Below are positions 22,576 to 31,006 of a stretch of 64,000 bases of DNA, piece after piece. A program made the position numbers and the translations under genes. Within the stretch, counting starts at the first letter, position 1. Each line of letters starts with the position of its first letter. Location of the stretch: positions 2,356,001-2,420,000 of the forward strand of contig OZ245405.1 of assembly GCA_965226695.1 (NCBI GenBank), in the 5' to 3' direction. The stretch comes from CATOSD01 sp965226695. GTDB lineage: Bacteria; Chloroflexota; Dehalococcoidia; Lucifugimonadales; CATOSD01. The notes under the pieces were generated by a model. It had not been told where the DNA came from, searched no databases, and was given only the letters and a program-made list of their open reading frames with translations.

Positions 22576-23682
22576 GTGCTCGAGCGATTCAAGGTCAAGG
22601 AAGAAGACGCCGTAAGGGTCAGCGAGGCCCCGCTAAGGCAGACGGTGACCGACATCTTCAAGAAGATGGGCGTTCCTGAAGAGGACTGCTCACTGGCGGC
22701 CGACGTGCTAGTCACCTCGGACGTGCGCGGCGTGGACAGCCACGGCGTCTCCAACATGCTGCGCACCTACGTACAGGGCTACAACCAAGGCGAGCTGAAC
22801 GCCCGGCCCAACTGGCGCATTCTGCGGGAGACCCCCGCCACGGCGAACATCGACTCCGACAGGGGTCTGGGCATCATCGTGGTGCCTAAGGCGATGGAGA
22901 TCGCGATAGAGAAGGCCTCCAAGGTCGGCGTCGGCATGGTGACCATCCGGAATTCGCGGCACCTCGGTATGGCGTCCTACCACGCGATGATGGCCCTCGA
23001 GCACGACATGATAGGCACCTGCATGACGTCCTGCCCGCCTGGCGTGCTGCCGACATTCGGCGCGGAGCCGAGGCTCGGCACCAACCCCATCGCTCTCGCC
23101 GCGCCGGCGGACAAGGAGCCGCCGTTCGTGTTTGACGCGGCCACCAGCACCGTCGCCGGCAACAAGCTGGGCCTCGCCAGGCGGCTGGGCACGGACCTTC
23201 TGCCCGGCTGGGTCGCGGACGAGGAGGGTGAGCCTATCATGGATGAGGTGGCCCCGCCGATTCCCGGCTACCAGGGCAGGGCGTCGTCCTTCCTGGTGCC
23301 CCTGGGCAGCACGCGGGAACTGGGCTCGCACAAGGGCTACGGCCTATCTTGCATCGTCGACATTCTGGGCGGGGTCCTGTCCGGAGGGGGCTACGGCGCC
23401 AACCCAGGTCGCCCCAACTTCGGCCACTACGTGGCGGCCTACAGCATCGAGGCGTTCATGGACACGCAGGAGTTCAAGCGCACCATGGACGAGTGGATGC
23501 AAATGCTGAAGATGACGCCGCCCGCGCGCGGACACGAGCGTGTGCTGTACCCGGGGCAGCCGGAAGCGGAGGCAACCGAGGACCGCAGGGCGAACGGCAT
23601 ACCGTTCCACCCGGAGGTTGTAGACTGGTTCCGCGACATCTGCGGCGAACTGTCCATCCCCTACATCCTCACGGACGGGTAG
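22576..23682 (+). CDS. Malate/L-lactate dehydrogenase family (type 2, AllD/YlbC-like) oxidoreductase
   Basis: This is a 368-residue NAD(P)-dependent dehydrogenase of the type-2 malate/lactate family, which differs from the Rossmann-fold enzymes and includes ureidoglycolate (AllD), sulfolactate and 2,3-diketogulonate dehydrogenases. The family signature RGVDSHGVSNM with its His is near residue 55. The SRHLGMASYHAMMA segment, LGTNPIALAAP and SHKGYGLSCIVDILGG follow in the expected order. GTG 22576 is 5 bases after AAGGAGGT; a longer frame to 22537 lacks a ribosome site. It is divergent from the carbamoyltransferase-like gene, which raises the unproven idea of a shared ureide-type pathway. Confidence 0.88.
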   Translation: MLERFKVKEEDAVRVSEAPLRQTVTDIFKKMGVPEEDCSLAADVLVTSDVRGVDSHGVSNMLRTYVQGYNQGELNARPNWRILRETPATANIDSDRGLGIIVVPKAMEIAIEKASKVGVGMVTIRNSRHLGMASYHAMMALEHDMIGTCMTSCPPGVLPTFGAEPRLGTNPIALAAPADKEPPFVFDAATSTVAGNKLGLARRLGTDLLPGWVADEEGEPIMDEVAPPIPGYQGRASSFLVPLGSTRELGSHKGYGLSCIVDILGGVLSGGGYGANPGRPNFGHYVAAYSIEAFMDTQEFKRTMDEWMQMLKMTPPARGHERVLYPGQPEAEATEDRRANGIPFHPEVVDWFRDICGELSIPYILTDG

Positions 23683-23699
23683 GGGCCAACACAGCTATT

Positions 23700-23735
23700 C
23701 CCTCTCCCGTGACGGGAGAGGGCTAGGGTGAGGGT
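23700..23735 (+). repeat. Intergenic palindromic repeat, CCCTCTCCC/GGGAGAGGG type
   Basis: CCCTCTCCCGT and ACGGGAGAGGG pair around G, followed by CTAGGGTGAGGGT. It is the first of three copies packed into the 172-base gap between the dehydrogenase and the peptidase gene. Confidence 0.8.
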
Positions 23736-23746
23736 GCAGTCAAAGT

Positions 23747-23785
23747 CCCTTCCGCCTTGATGGGGGAAGGTTAGGATGGGGGTGA
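23747..23785 (+). repeat. Intergenic palindromic repeat, CCCTTCC/GGGGGAAGG variant
   Basis: This copy has CCCTTCCGCCTTGATGGGGG and then AAGGTTAGGATGGGGGTGA. It shares its tail with the copies at 33914 and 63452 and has the same orientation as the copy at 23700. Confidence 0.78.
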
Positions 23786-23797
23786 AACGGCAGAGCT

Positions 23798-23836
23798 CCC
23801 CCTCACCTCAATCCTCTCCCACCAGGGGAGAGGAGG
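23798..23836 (-). repeat. Intergenic palindromic repeat, inverted copy
   Basis: On the minus strand this reads CCTCCTCTCCCCTGGTGGGA, then GAGGATTGAGGTGAGGGGG. It is the same element as its two left neighbours but in the opposite orientation, as if a direct and an inverted unit were paired. Confidence 0.75.
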
Positions 23837-23853
23837 CAGACTCCGGCCGCCCG

Positions 23854-25671
23854 TTACAGGTAGCGGTCGAAGAAGTCGGACACCGCCGACGTCGCAGTCA
23901 GCCTGTTGCCGCGCTTGACGAAGCCGTGGCCCTCGTCCTCGAACCGGACATACTCCACGACCTTGCCCTGCTCCCGCAGCGCCTCCACTATCTGCTCGGT
24001 CTCGCTGATAGGAACCCGCGGGTCGGTCGCGCCGTGGAGCACCAGAAGCGGCGCGGTTATGCGGTCCACGTAGTGGATGGGCGAAATCTCCCGCAAAAAG
24101 TCGCCGTCGTCTTCCAGGTTGCCGTACTCCGACTCGCGCAGCTTGCGCCGGTAGGAGCTCGTGTTTTCCAGGAAAGTCTCGAAATCACCGATGCCGTACA
24201 GCTCCACCGCCGCGGCCCACAGGTCGGGATAGCTGGTGATGGCCGCCAGCACCATGAAGCCGCCGTAGCTGCCGCCCATTACCGCCACGCGGTTTGGGTC
24301 GGCCCAGCCGGAGTCCTTCAGCCAGGTCCAGGCCGACTCCAGGTCCCGTACCGAGTCCATGCGCTTTCGCACGTCGTCCAGGTGAATGTAAGTGCGGCCG
24401 TAGCCGGAGCTTCCGCGCACGTTGGGCGCCAGCACGCAGTAGCCGCGCGAAACAAAATACTGGTACTGCGCGTTGAACGAGGGCCGCTCCTGGCCCTCCG
24501 GCCCGCCGTGAACGTGCATTATCACGGCGTTGGAACCGTCGGCCTTCGCGCCCGGTGGCGCGTACAGGAATGCGGGTATCTCCCGCCCGTCAAACGTGGG
24601 GAACTGCACAAGCTGCGGCTCCACGAACGTTTCGCCGTCTATGCCGCCCGTGTCCGCGAACGTAAGCTGTCGCGCCGTGCCGGCCTCTACGTCGCAGAGC
24701 CAGACGTTGGCGTTGGCAGCAGCGCCGTTCGCCGTCAGCGCCAGCGTCGACCCGTCGGGCGACCACTCGGCCGCCGCGGGGCCGCGGGGGTTCTGAAGTG
24801 TGCCCGTGGGCAGCCCCTCCACCGCCGTCTCGCTCTGCGATTCGAGGTCTCGAATGAAGAGGCGGCTGTAGCCTGCCTCGTCGGCGACGTATGCGATGCG
24901 CCTGCCGTCGGGCGACAGCGACGCCGCCTCGACGTCCCAGGGCGGCTCCGCCAGCGTAGCGAGCTCGCCGCTCGCCGCGTCCATCCATGCCAGCGCCGAA
25001 AACTCGCGGTCCCTGTTGGTCGTCAGGTACAGGCCCTTGCCGTTGGAGTCCCACGACAGGGAGCCGTAGGAGGCAACGTCGCCATCGGGCGACAGCGGGC
25101 GCGCCTCGCCGGTGCCCAGGTCGAGATACGTCAGCTCGTTGTAGCGAGACGTCACGTCGCGGCTGATGACTAGACCCGACCCGTCCGGCGTCCACGCCGC
25201 GACCGAGTTCGAGCCGTCGTTCTGGTAGACCATCCGGGCCGTCCCGCCGGGCGCCTCCATCACGTACACGTCGAAGTGCGCCGGGTGGCGCTCGTTGCTC
25301 GCGAACGCGATGGACGCTCCGTCGGGCGACCAGCCGCCAAAGATGTGCATCACCTCCGGAGAATCGGTCAGCGCCCGCACCTCGCCGCCTGCGTCCAGGT
25401 CAATCAGGTAAAGCTGGTGCCGCTCGCTGCCGCCCTCGTCCATGGCGAACAACAGACTGTCGCCGGAGGGACACCAGGACACCAGGCTGACGCGCTCGCT
25501 GAAGTAGGTTAGCTGTCGGGGCCAGCCGCCCTTTGCGTCGATGAGCCACACCTGCGGCACGCCGGTCACGTCCATCAGGAATACGACGCGCTTGCCAGAA
25601 GGGTCGAACGAGGGAGCGTAGGCGCTGCGAACGTTCAGGTAGCTGTCGAATGTCGCTTGCGAGTCTGGCAT
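23854..25671 (-). CDS. S9-family serine peptidase (prolyl oligopeptidase/acylaminoacyl-peptidase type)
   Basis: This is a 605-residue protein with an N-terminal beta-propeller built from TolB/WD-like repeats. Motifs such as FDPSGKRVVFL, WSPDGASIAFA, LSPDGRRIAYV and WSPDGSTLALT mark successive blades. A C-terminal alpha/beta hydrolase domain begins near residue 360. The triad is Ser468 in GGSYGGF, Asp550 in GATDPRVP and His582 in DEGHGF. The propeller limits access to peptides or acyl-amino acids. No signal peptide is visible, so it is probably cytoplasmic. The ThDP-enzyme gene lies 77 bases upstream-coded on the same strand. Length and domain order are standard for the family. Confidence 0.92.
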   Translation of the reverse strand: MPDSQATFDSYLNVRSAYAPSFDPSGKRVVFLMDVTGVPQVWLIDAKGGWPRQLTYFSERVSLVSWCPSGDSLLFAMDEGGSERHQLYLIDLDAGGEVRALTDSPEVMHIFGGWSPDGASIAFASNERHPAHFDVYVMEAPGGTARMVYQNDGSNSVAAWTPDGSGLVISRDVTSRYNELTYLDLGTGEARPLSPDGDVASYGSLSWDSNGKGLYLTTNRDREFSALAWMDAASGELATLAEPPWDVEAASLSPDGRRIAYVADEAGYSRLFIRDLESQSETAVEGLPTGTLQNPRGPAAAEWSPDGSTLALTANGAAANANVWLCDVEAGTARQLTFADTGGIDGETFVEPQLVQFPTFDGREIPAFLYAPPGAKADGSNAVIMHVHGGPEGQERPSFNAQYQYFVSRGYCVLAPNVRGSSGYGRTYIHLDDVRKRMDSVRDLESAWTWLKDSGWADPNRVAVMGGSYGGFMVLAAITSYPDLWAAAVELYGIGDFETFLENTSSYRRKLRESEYGNLEDDGDFLREISPIHYVDRITAPLLVLHGATDPRVPISETEQIVEALREQGKVVEYVRFEDEGHGFVKRGNRLTATSAVSDFFDRYL

Positions 25672-25748
25672 AGTTCCTCCTCGGACCGCGGGACTGTGAC
25701 GCCGGCCCGGCTAAGCGCGGATGCTGGGAGAGTTGCTTGCAGCGAAGC

Positions 25749-27353
25749 CTATCCGAACGGGGACGGCATCATGCCAACCGGCACCTCGATGAGCGTGGGC
25801 GCGTCGTTCGCGTCCAGCGTCTCACGCAATGTCTGCCGCAGCTCCTCGGGGCCGTCTACGCGCAGGCCTCGCGCGCCGTAGGCCTCGGCGAGCCGAACGA
25901 AGTCCGGATTGTGCAACTTGGCGCCGATGTCTCGCCCGTCGAAGCGGGTCTGCTGGTCGCGCAGCACGTTGCCGAATGCGTTGTCGTTGAACACCACGAC
26001 CACCGCGTTGATGTTGTGCTGCACGGCCGTTGCGAGCTCCTGGGAGTTGAAGAGAAAGCCGCCGTCGCCCGACACCGCGACCACCGCCTTGTCGGGATTA
26101 GCCACCTTGGCGCCGAGCGCCGTGGGGAAGGCGAACCCCAGGTTGCCGTAGTAAGACGAGGTTATGTAGGTGCCCGGCTCGTAGACCGGATAGTAGACGC
26201 GGCTGTAGTAGCCGATCTGCGTCATTCCCGACACGAATATGCCGTCGTCGGGTATGGCGTCGCGGATAGCCTGGACGTAGGACGCCTGCGGCTCCGTCCT
26301 GGCGAGCGAACTGCGACGCTCCTCCCTGACCGCCTCCAGCTCCGTCTCGCGGCTCGCGCGCGGGGGCGTCCTCGCGGCAACCAGCCTGTGGATAGCTTCC
26401 AGCGTCAGCCGGGCGTCGCCCACCACGCCCAGGGTGTTCTCGTAGTTGCGTCCTATCTCCTCTTCGTCGATGTCGATCTGGAGGACTCTCTGGCCGGTCA
26501 GGAACTGCGGCGTGGCCAGGCGTGTTCCCACCGCAATTACAAGGTCCGACTCTTGAAGTCTCGACTGGAAGGGATCGTTGCGAATCTGGAGGCCACCCAT
26601 AGACAGGTAGTGCCGGTCCGAAACCGCGCCCTTGCCTTCGCTGGTGGCAACCACCGGCGCCTGAAGGTGCTCCGCCAGCGCCAGCAGCGGGCCGGACGCT
26701 CCCGACGACACCGCGCCTCCGCCGACCCAGAACACCGGATTGGCCGAGTTACCGATGACCTCGGCCGCCTCGCGGATACTGTCGGCGGCGGCGGCAGCAC
26801 GCTGGACGTTGACAGGCTCCAGAATCTCTACGTCGTCCAGTTCCTCGAGCGTCTCCGGCGGGATCTCAATCTCGACCGGACGGGGCCGCCCTGTCTTGAG
26901 CTGGTAGAACGCCTCGTGCACCGCGCCGGGCACGTCCCTAGCGTCGAGGATTCGCTGGCTCCACTTGGTGACGGGCCTGATGGTGTCCATCTGGTCGTGG
27001 ACCTCGTGGAGGACGCCCCGCTCCACGCCGATCATCTCCTTTTGCACCTGGCCCGCGACAACCAGGATCGGCGATGAGGCGGAATACGCGGTGCCTATCC
27101 CGGCGGAGGCGTTTTGCAGACCGGGGCCGGGCACCACCAGCGCCGTGCCGATGCCGCCGCCCGCGCGGGCGTAGCCGTCGGCCATGTAGGTCGTGGCCTG
27201 CTCGTGCCGCGTGGTTATGAACCGAATGCCGGGCACTTCGTACAGCCCGTCCATCGCGTGGTAGAGCTGCACGCCCGGCAGCCCGAAGATTACCCTAACT
27301 CCCTCCTGGTAGAGGGCACGGGCCAGCGCCTGGCCTCCCGTCAGCTTTGGCAT
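25749..27353 (-). CDS. Thiamine-diphosphate enzyme, acetolactate synthase large-subunit-like
   Basis: This 534-residue protein has the three-domain plan of ThDP-dependent decarboxylases and synthases. The activating Glu is in TTRHEQATTYMADGYAR. The middle domain shows nucleotide-type motifs such as PVFWVGGGAVSSGAS and LVIAVGTRL. The C-terminal ThDP/Mg motif begins VSGDGGFLFNSQEL and ends with the Asn in FNDNAFG. Substrates could include pyruvate, oxalyl-CoA or related 2-oxo acids. There is no small regulatory subunit nearby, so a biosynthetic acetolactate synthase is less likely than a catabolic homologue. The start overlaps the upstream HicB-like gene by 13 bases. Confidence 0.85.
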   Translation of the reverse strand: MPKLTGGQALARALYQEGVRVIFGLPGVQLYHAMDGLYEVPGIRFITTRHEQATTYMADGYARAGGGIGTALVVPGPGLQNASAGIGTAYSASSPILVVAGQVQKEMIGVERGVLHEVHDQMDTIRPVTKWSQRILDARDVPGAVHEAFYQLKTGRPRPVEIEIPPETLEELDDVEILEPVNVQRAAAAADSIREAAEVIGNSANPVFWVGGGAVSSGASGPLLALAEHLQAPVVATSEGKGAVSDRHYLSMGGLQIRNDPFQSRLQESDLVIAVGTRLATPQFLTGQRVLQIDIDEEEIGRNYENTLGVVGDARLTLEAIHRLVAARTPPRASRETELEAVREERRSSLARTEPQASYVQAIRDAIPDDGIFVSGMTQIGYYSRVYYPVYEPGTYITSSYYGNLGFAFPTALGAKVANPDKAVVAVSGDGGFLFNSQELATAVQHNINAVVVVFNDNAFGNVLRDQQTRFDGRDIGAKLHNPDFVRLAEAYGARGLRVDGPEELRQTLRETLDANDAPTLIEVPVGMMPSPFG

Positions 27354-27598
27354 GTGTCTGAATTACCTCTCTCAGCCAAGTTGAGGCGAATCAGAGAGGG
27401 TCGATTCATTGATTCATCGAAGTAGCATTCGACTGCCTCTTTGACATTGCTGCGTAACTCCTCGATGGTTTCGCCCTGCGTGTGGATACCGTACCCGATA
27501 GCGCTGGCCGAGCATCCGCCGTCGACTTCGTCGTCGCTCACTTCAAATATGATCTCAAATGCTCTCGTCGACACTGAAACTGTCTCCCGAATTGCCAC
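27341..27598 (-). CDS. HicB-like small protein without a visible HicA
   Basis: This is an 85-residue protein of the HicB/UPF0150 type. It is a partly degraded RNase H-like fold with FEIIFEVSDDEVDGGCSASA, then GYGIHTQGETIEELRSNVKE and AVECYF, the pattern of HicB antitoxins. The usual HicA toxin (about 60 residues, with a GSH motif) is not seen on either side; the next gene downstream is the ThDP enzyme, which it overlaps by 13 bases. Lone HicB-fold proteins are common and need not be antitoxins. The C-terminal DNA-binding extension of long HicB forms is absent. Confidence 0.72.
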   Translation of the reverse strand: MAIRETVSVSTRAFEIIFEVSDDEVDGGCSASAIGYGIHTQGETIEELRSNVKEAVECYFDESMNRPSLIRLNLAERGNSDTCQS

Positions 27599-27740
27599 AC
27601 GACCCTATCGCCTGGGCCAAACCATTTCCAGCCACAGCGAGCCGGCTGTCTTCGGCCCTGGGCGGTGTTGAGTGTGTCGGATCATGAACCGTCAGGGCAA
27701 GTGTTGGACACATCCGGCAGTCGGATCAGCCCGCCGCCCT

Positions 27741-28922
27741 CTAGCGCGCCCGCGATGCCGCGTAGTCGTCGCGTGCGCGCGTCATCGCGTCCTTCCGCGC
27801 CTGCAACAGCTCTGCCTTCTTGCCCTCGGACCACACCTGGGAGCGGTCGAGGCTGGCGATCGACCCCTGGAAGTGGGGCATGACGTAGCGGGCCACCAGC
27901 TCGTAGCTGTGGCGCACCTGCTCGCGGGTGCCCCACTCTGTCGCCTGAATCAGGAAGCCACCAAATCCGCCGCTCTCCTCATCCAGCTTGTTGATCGTCT
28001 CGATGAGGTCGTCCGGCGTGCCAACGCACCACGCGCCGCGTTCGGACATGATGTCGATGATCTTGTCGCGGTCGCTGGTGTTGTTCACCTCGATCGCCAG
28101 GTCGTGGCCCAGCGTTTTGACGAAGTAGTCGTACTGGTAGCGCCCCGCGTTTGCTCGCGCCTGCTCTATGGCTTCTTTCTTGGACTCGGCGAGGTAGACG
28201 TGCATGACCACACGCCATTCGTTGCGGTCCATGACGTTGCCATGCTGCTCAGCCGTTTCCTCGGCAATTCCCCAGAACTCCGATAAGTTGGAGGCTATCT
28301 CGGCGTCGCGCGTCACGCTAACCGATAGCACGCCCGCGCCGTGTTTGCCGGCCAGAACCATGCCGGACGGCGACTGGGCCGCCGCCACCGCTATCGGGAA
28401 GTGAGGCTTGGTGTACGGCCGGAGGTGAAGCTGCGCCTCGACCAGGTTGAACCACTCCGACTCGTAGGTTATCGGCTCGGTCTCTCTGAGCAGACGCATG
28501 ATGATCGTCATCGACTCGTCCATGCGCCGCCTCTGCTCCACGGGATCAATGCCCAGCATCGCGGCGTCGGTGACCAGCGCGCCGGGGCCGACGCCCATCA
28601 TCGTGCGGCCCCTCGTCAGGTGGTCCAGAAGCACCATGCGGTTCGCGACCATGAGCGGGTTGTGGTAGGGCAGGCTGATGACGCCCGTTCCCAGCTTTAT
28701 GTTCCGGGTGCGCTCCGCCGCGGTTGCCATGAAGATCTCCGGCGACGCTATGATCTCCCAACCCGCGCTGTGGTGCTCGCCGACCCACGCCTCGTCGAAG
28801 CCCAAGTAGTCGAGCCACTGGATCGTTTCCAGGTCGCGCTCCAGCGAAAGCGTGGGGTTTTCGCCCTTCCAGTGAAAAGGCGCCATAAATATACCAAATT
28901 TCATACGTTCGGGAAGTGCCAT
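27741..28922 (-). CDS. LLM-class (luciferase-like) flavin-dependent oxidoreductase
   Basis: This is a 393-residue TIM-barrel protein of the bacterial luciferase/F420-dependent family. The start MKFGIFMAPFHWKGENPTLS, the GFDEAWVGEHHSAGWE segment, IKLGTGVISLPYHNPLMVAN and RGRTMMGVGPGAL are typical. FMNH2 or F420 would bind at the barrel mouth, and reactions include Baeyer-Villiger or desulfurising monooxygenation. SAR202-type genomes are known for many copies of this family. A TTGCCC-N17-TAGAAT promoter lies just upstream on the same strand. AAAGGA precedes ATG 28922; an internal ATG at 28904 is a lesser option. The substrate is unknown. Confidence 0.88.
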   Translation of the reverse strand: MALPERMKFGIFMAPFHWKGENPTLSLERDLETIQWLDYLGFDEAWVGEHHSAGWEIIASPEIFMATAAERTRNIKLGTGVISLPYHNPLMVANRMVLLDHLTRGRTMMGVGPGALVTDAAMLGIDPVEQRRRMDESMTIIMRLLRETEPITYESEWFNLVEAQLHLRPYTKPHFPIAVAAAQSPSGMVLAGKHGAGVLSVSVTRDAEIASNLSEFWGIAEETAEQHGNVMDRNEWRVVMHVYLAESKKEAIEQARANAGRYQYDYFVKTLGHDLAIEVNNTSDRDKIIDIMSERGAWCVGTPDDLIETINKLDEESGGFGGFLIQATEWGTREQVRHSYELVARYVMPHFQGSIASLDRSQVWSEGKKAELLQARKDAMTRARDDYAASRAR

Positions 28923-28965
28923 GGCTCATTCCTTTGCGAAATTACCGCGTTTTGGTTGCGGGCAG

Positions 28966-28994
28966 ATTCTAGCACGCCGGTGTTGGGCGGGCAA
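28966..28994 (-). promoter_or_regulatory. Candidate promoter of the LLM oxidoreductase gene
   Basis: On the minus strand, TTGCCC (28989-28994) and TAGAAT (28966-28971) are separated by 17 bases, about 45 bases upstream of the start codon. Confidence 0.55.
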
Positions 28995-29201
28995 CTTTGG
29001 CAGCGGCAGGCGGCCGCCAACTCCGTGCAGCCGGCCCATCCGCGTTCCAGGCTTGACCTGCGGCAGCCTGAATCGTACTCTGGGCAGCAGCGGTGGTACT
29101 GGTCCTCTTCCGCAACCGGTCCCAAGCCCTACACGCCCCGCCGCTGACCGTGGAATGGTTACCGAGCCGTTTATGAACCCCTGAGATACGGAGGCGCGAC
29201 T

Positions 29202-30233
29202 ATGCCTTTTGGAGGAAATGACTGGCTTGCGTTGACGCAAGAGGAGACGCTGGAACCTGACCTTCCGATCTGCGATCCGCATCACCACTTCTGGGACTTT
29301 CGCACGGGACGGATACCATATCAGCGCTATCTGCTGGATGAGCTGGCCGACGACGTGAACAGCGGCCACAACGTGCGCTCGACGGTGTTCGTCGAGGCGC
29401 GCGCCATGTACAGGTCGACAGGCCCCGAGGAGATGCGGCCGGTGGGGGAGGTGGAATTCGTGCAAGGGCTCGCTGCGGCGAGCGAAAGCGGACTGTATGG
29501 CCCGACACGCGCGGCAGCCTCGATCGTGGGACACGCCAACCTCAATCTGGGCGCGCGCGTCGAGCCGGTGCTGGAAGCGCTGCAAACCGCAAGCCCCAAC
29601 CGGTTCCGCGGCATCCGACATTCGGTGACGTGGGACCCCCACGCGGAAGTGGAGGTGACCGCCGCTCACAGGCAGCAGGGCCAACTGTTGAGCGACGAGT
29701 TCCGCGAGGGAGCCCGCGTTCTGGCCAAGATGGGGCTGTCGCTGGAGGGATGGCTGTATTTCCCTCAGCTTCCCGAGCTTGCCGACTTCGCCAAGGCCGT
29801 TCCCGACCTGACCATCATACTCAACCACATTGGCGGCCTGCTCAGGGTGGGCCCATACGCGAACGACGACGATGAGGTGCTCGCTGCCTGGCGGAACGGA
29901 ATCGCCGCGGTAGCCGAATGTCCCAACGTAGTCGTCAAGCTGGGCGGCATTGGCATGCCACGCACGGGCTTCGACTGGCACGACCGGGCCGAGCCCGCCA
30001 GCTCAGGGGAGCTGGCCGAGTCGATGGCTCCGTTCATGCACTACTGCATAGAGCAGTTCGGGCCGGAACGCAGCATGTTCGAGAGCAACTTCCCCGTCGA
30101 CAAGGTATCGTACTCGTACAACGTCCTGTACAACGCATTCAAGCGGCTGTCCAACGGCTACTCCGCCGCCGAACGGGCGGCCATGTTTCACGACACTGCG
30201 GCGCGAGTGTACAGGGTAGAGTTGGGGCAGTAG
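29202..30233 (+). CDS. Amidohydrolase_2 family hydrolase
   Basis: This is a 343-residue TIM-barrel metal hydrolase of the amidohydrolase-2 group, often lactonases or decarboxylases. The N-terminal metal motif is CDPHHHFWDF. The later ligands are His in ILNHIGG and the Asp-containing segment SNFPVDKVSYSY near the end of the barrel. The FRGIRHSVTWDP region is typical of 2-pyrone-4,6-dicarboxylate-lactonase-like members. ATG 29202 follows ACGGAGGCG. It is convergent with two tautomerase-like genes, which fits a ring-cleavage or lactone pathway, although the pathway itself is not shown. Confidence 0.85.
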   Translation: MPFGGNDWLALTQEETLEPDLPICDPHHHFWDFRTGRIPYQRYLLDELADDVNSGHNVRSTVFVEARAMYRSTGPEEMRPVGEVEFVQGLAAASESGLYGPTRAAASIVGHANLNLGARVEPVLEALQTASPNRFRGIRHSVTWDPHAEVEVTAAHRQQGQLLSDEFREGARVLAKMGLSLEGWLYFPQLPELADFAKAVPDLTIILNHIGGLLRVGPYANDDDEVLAAWRNGIAAVAECPNVVVKLGGIGMPRTGFDWHDRAEPASSGELAESMAPFMHYCIEQFGPERSMFESNFPVDKVSYSYNVLYNAFKRLSNGYSAAERAAMFHDTAARVYRVELGQ

Positions 30234-30242
30234 GGGGACGGA

Positions 30243-30626
30243 TCAGTCGGCGGCGTCCGCGTACCACTCCGGGCCCTCTTCGCCCGGTTCGGGCGTCGGA
30301 ACGCCGCCGTGGAGCGACCATGCCGCGGGGCCTTCCGTGATCCTGCCGCCTATCTTCTCGACGGGCACGCCGGTGATTTCGCTGAACGTTGCCTTTATGT
30401 CGCTCAGCAAACGGAGCTTGAGCGACTCGGGCCGTCCGGCGCGGTTGCCGCCGTCGATGTAGTACTTCTCGGCGAACTCCGATTCGTCCTCCGAGAAGAT
30501 GACCTGTACGAAAGACCTGGGCGCGCCGGTGGTGCCGCTGTGAACTTCCGTGAACGCACGCGCCAACTCGTGTCGCTTTTCCAGCGACACCAATCCCTTT
30601 GGAACGCTGCACCTGTACAAGGGCAT
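30243..30626 (-). CDS. Tautomerase/MIF-superfamily protein with N-terminal proline
   Basis: This is a 127-residue protein starting MPLYRCSVPKGLVSLEKR, so Pro becomes the first residue after Met removal. That Pro is the catalytic base of the 4-oxalocrotonate tautomerase and cis-CaaD families. The length is that of the fused (two-unit) cis-CaaD/MSAD-type members. The segment FVQVIFSEDESEFAEKYYI is like the second beta-alpha unit. The C-terminal tail (PTPEPGEEGPEWYADAAD) is acidic. It lies 53 bases downstream of a second tautomerase-like gene. Reactions could include tautomerisation or hydration of halogenated acrylates; the substrate is not determined. Confidence 0.75.
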   Translation of the reverse strand: MPLYRCSVPKGLVSLEKRHELARAFTEVHSGTTGAPRSFVQVIFSEDESEFAEKYYIDGGNRAGRPESLKLRLLSDIKATFSEITGVPVEKIGGRITEGPAAWSLHGGVPTPEPGEEGPEWYADAAD

Positions 30627-30679
30627 AGTCTCAATCCTCCACCTGTTTGATACTTGAATTCAACTCGGGGGAGACGTCT

Positions 30680-31006
30680 CTAGGCTCCCCTGTCTCTTGC
30701 AGATACGTTTACCTCTTCGTCGGGGCAGCCGGTGACCTCCACCCACGCATGATGAATCTGCCGCATGAATGCGATGCGGGCGTCCTGGTCCAGCCCCGGC
30801 GGGATAGTGCCCCTGACGGACGACAGCCTTGAAAGCTCGCCGGCCCGGAAGCCGTAGCCGTGCGGTATCTCCACGAACTCGACCGTCACGTCGTCGGGCG
30901 CGGCTCCCAGCGCGGCGGCGCTGACCCGCGCCAGTTCGGACGCCAGCCTGGGGCGGAGTTCGGCGGGCACGCAGCCTTCTTGAACAATGCAGTTGAACTC
31001 AATCAT
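30680..31006 (-). CDS. Tautomerase-like protein lacking the N-terminal proline
   Basis: This is a 108-residue protein (MIEFNCIVQEGCVPAELR...) that resembles the tautomerase fold. There is a first strand, then a helix LRPRLASELARVSAAALG, then DDVTVEFVEIPHGYGFRAGE. The residue after Met is Ile, so the usual catalytic Pro1 is missing. Either the reaction differs or the protein is non-catalytic. Its ATG overlaps the stop of the polysaccharide deacetylase (ATGA), so the two are translationally coupled, and the Pro1-containing homologue follows. The pair may form a heteromer, as known for trans-CaaD, but this is inference. Confidence 0.62.
   Translation of the reverse strand: MIEFNCIVQEGCVPAELRPRLASELARVSAAALGAAPDDVTVEFVEIPHGYGFRAGELSRLSSVRGTIPPGLDQDARIAFMRQIHHAWVEVTGCPDEEVNVSARDRGA

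Noticed and set aside
27599..27740. HicA partner for the HicB-like gene
   Set aside because: No frame of suitable size or GSH-type motif occurs upstream; downstream is the ThDP enzyme.
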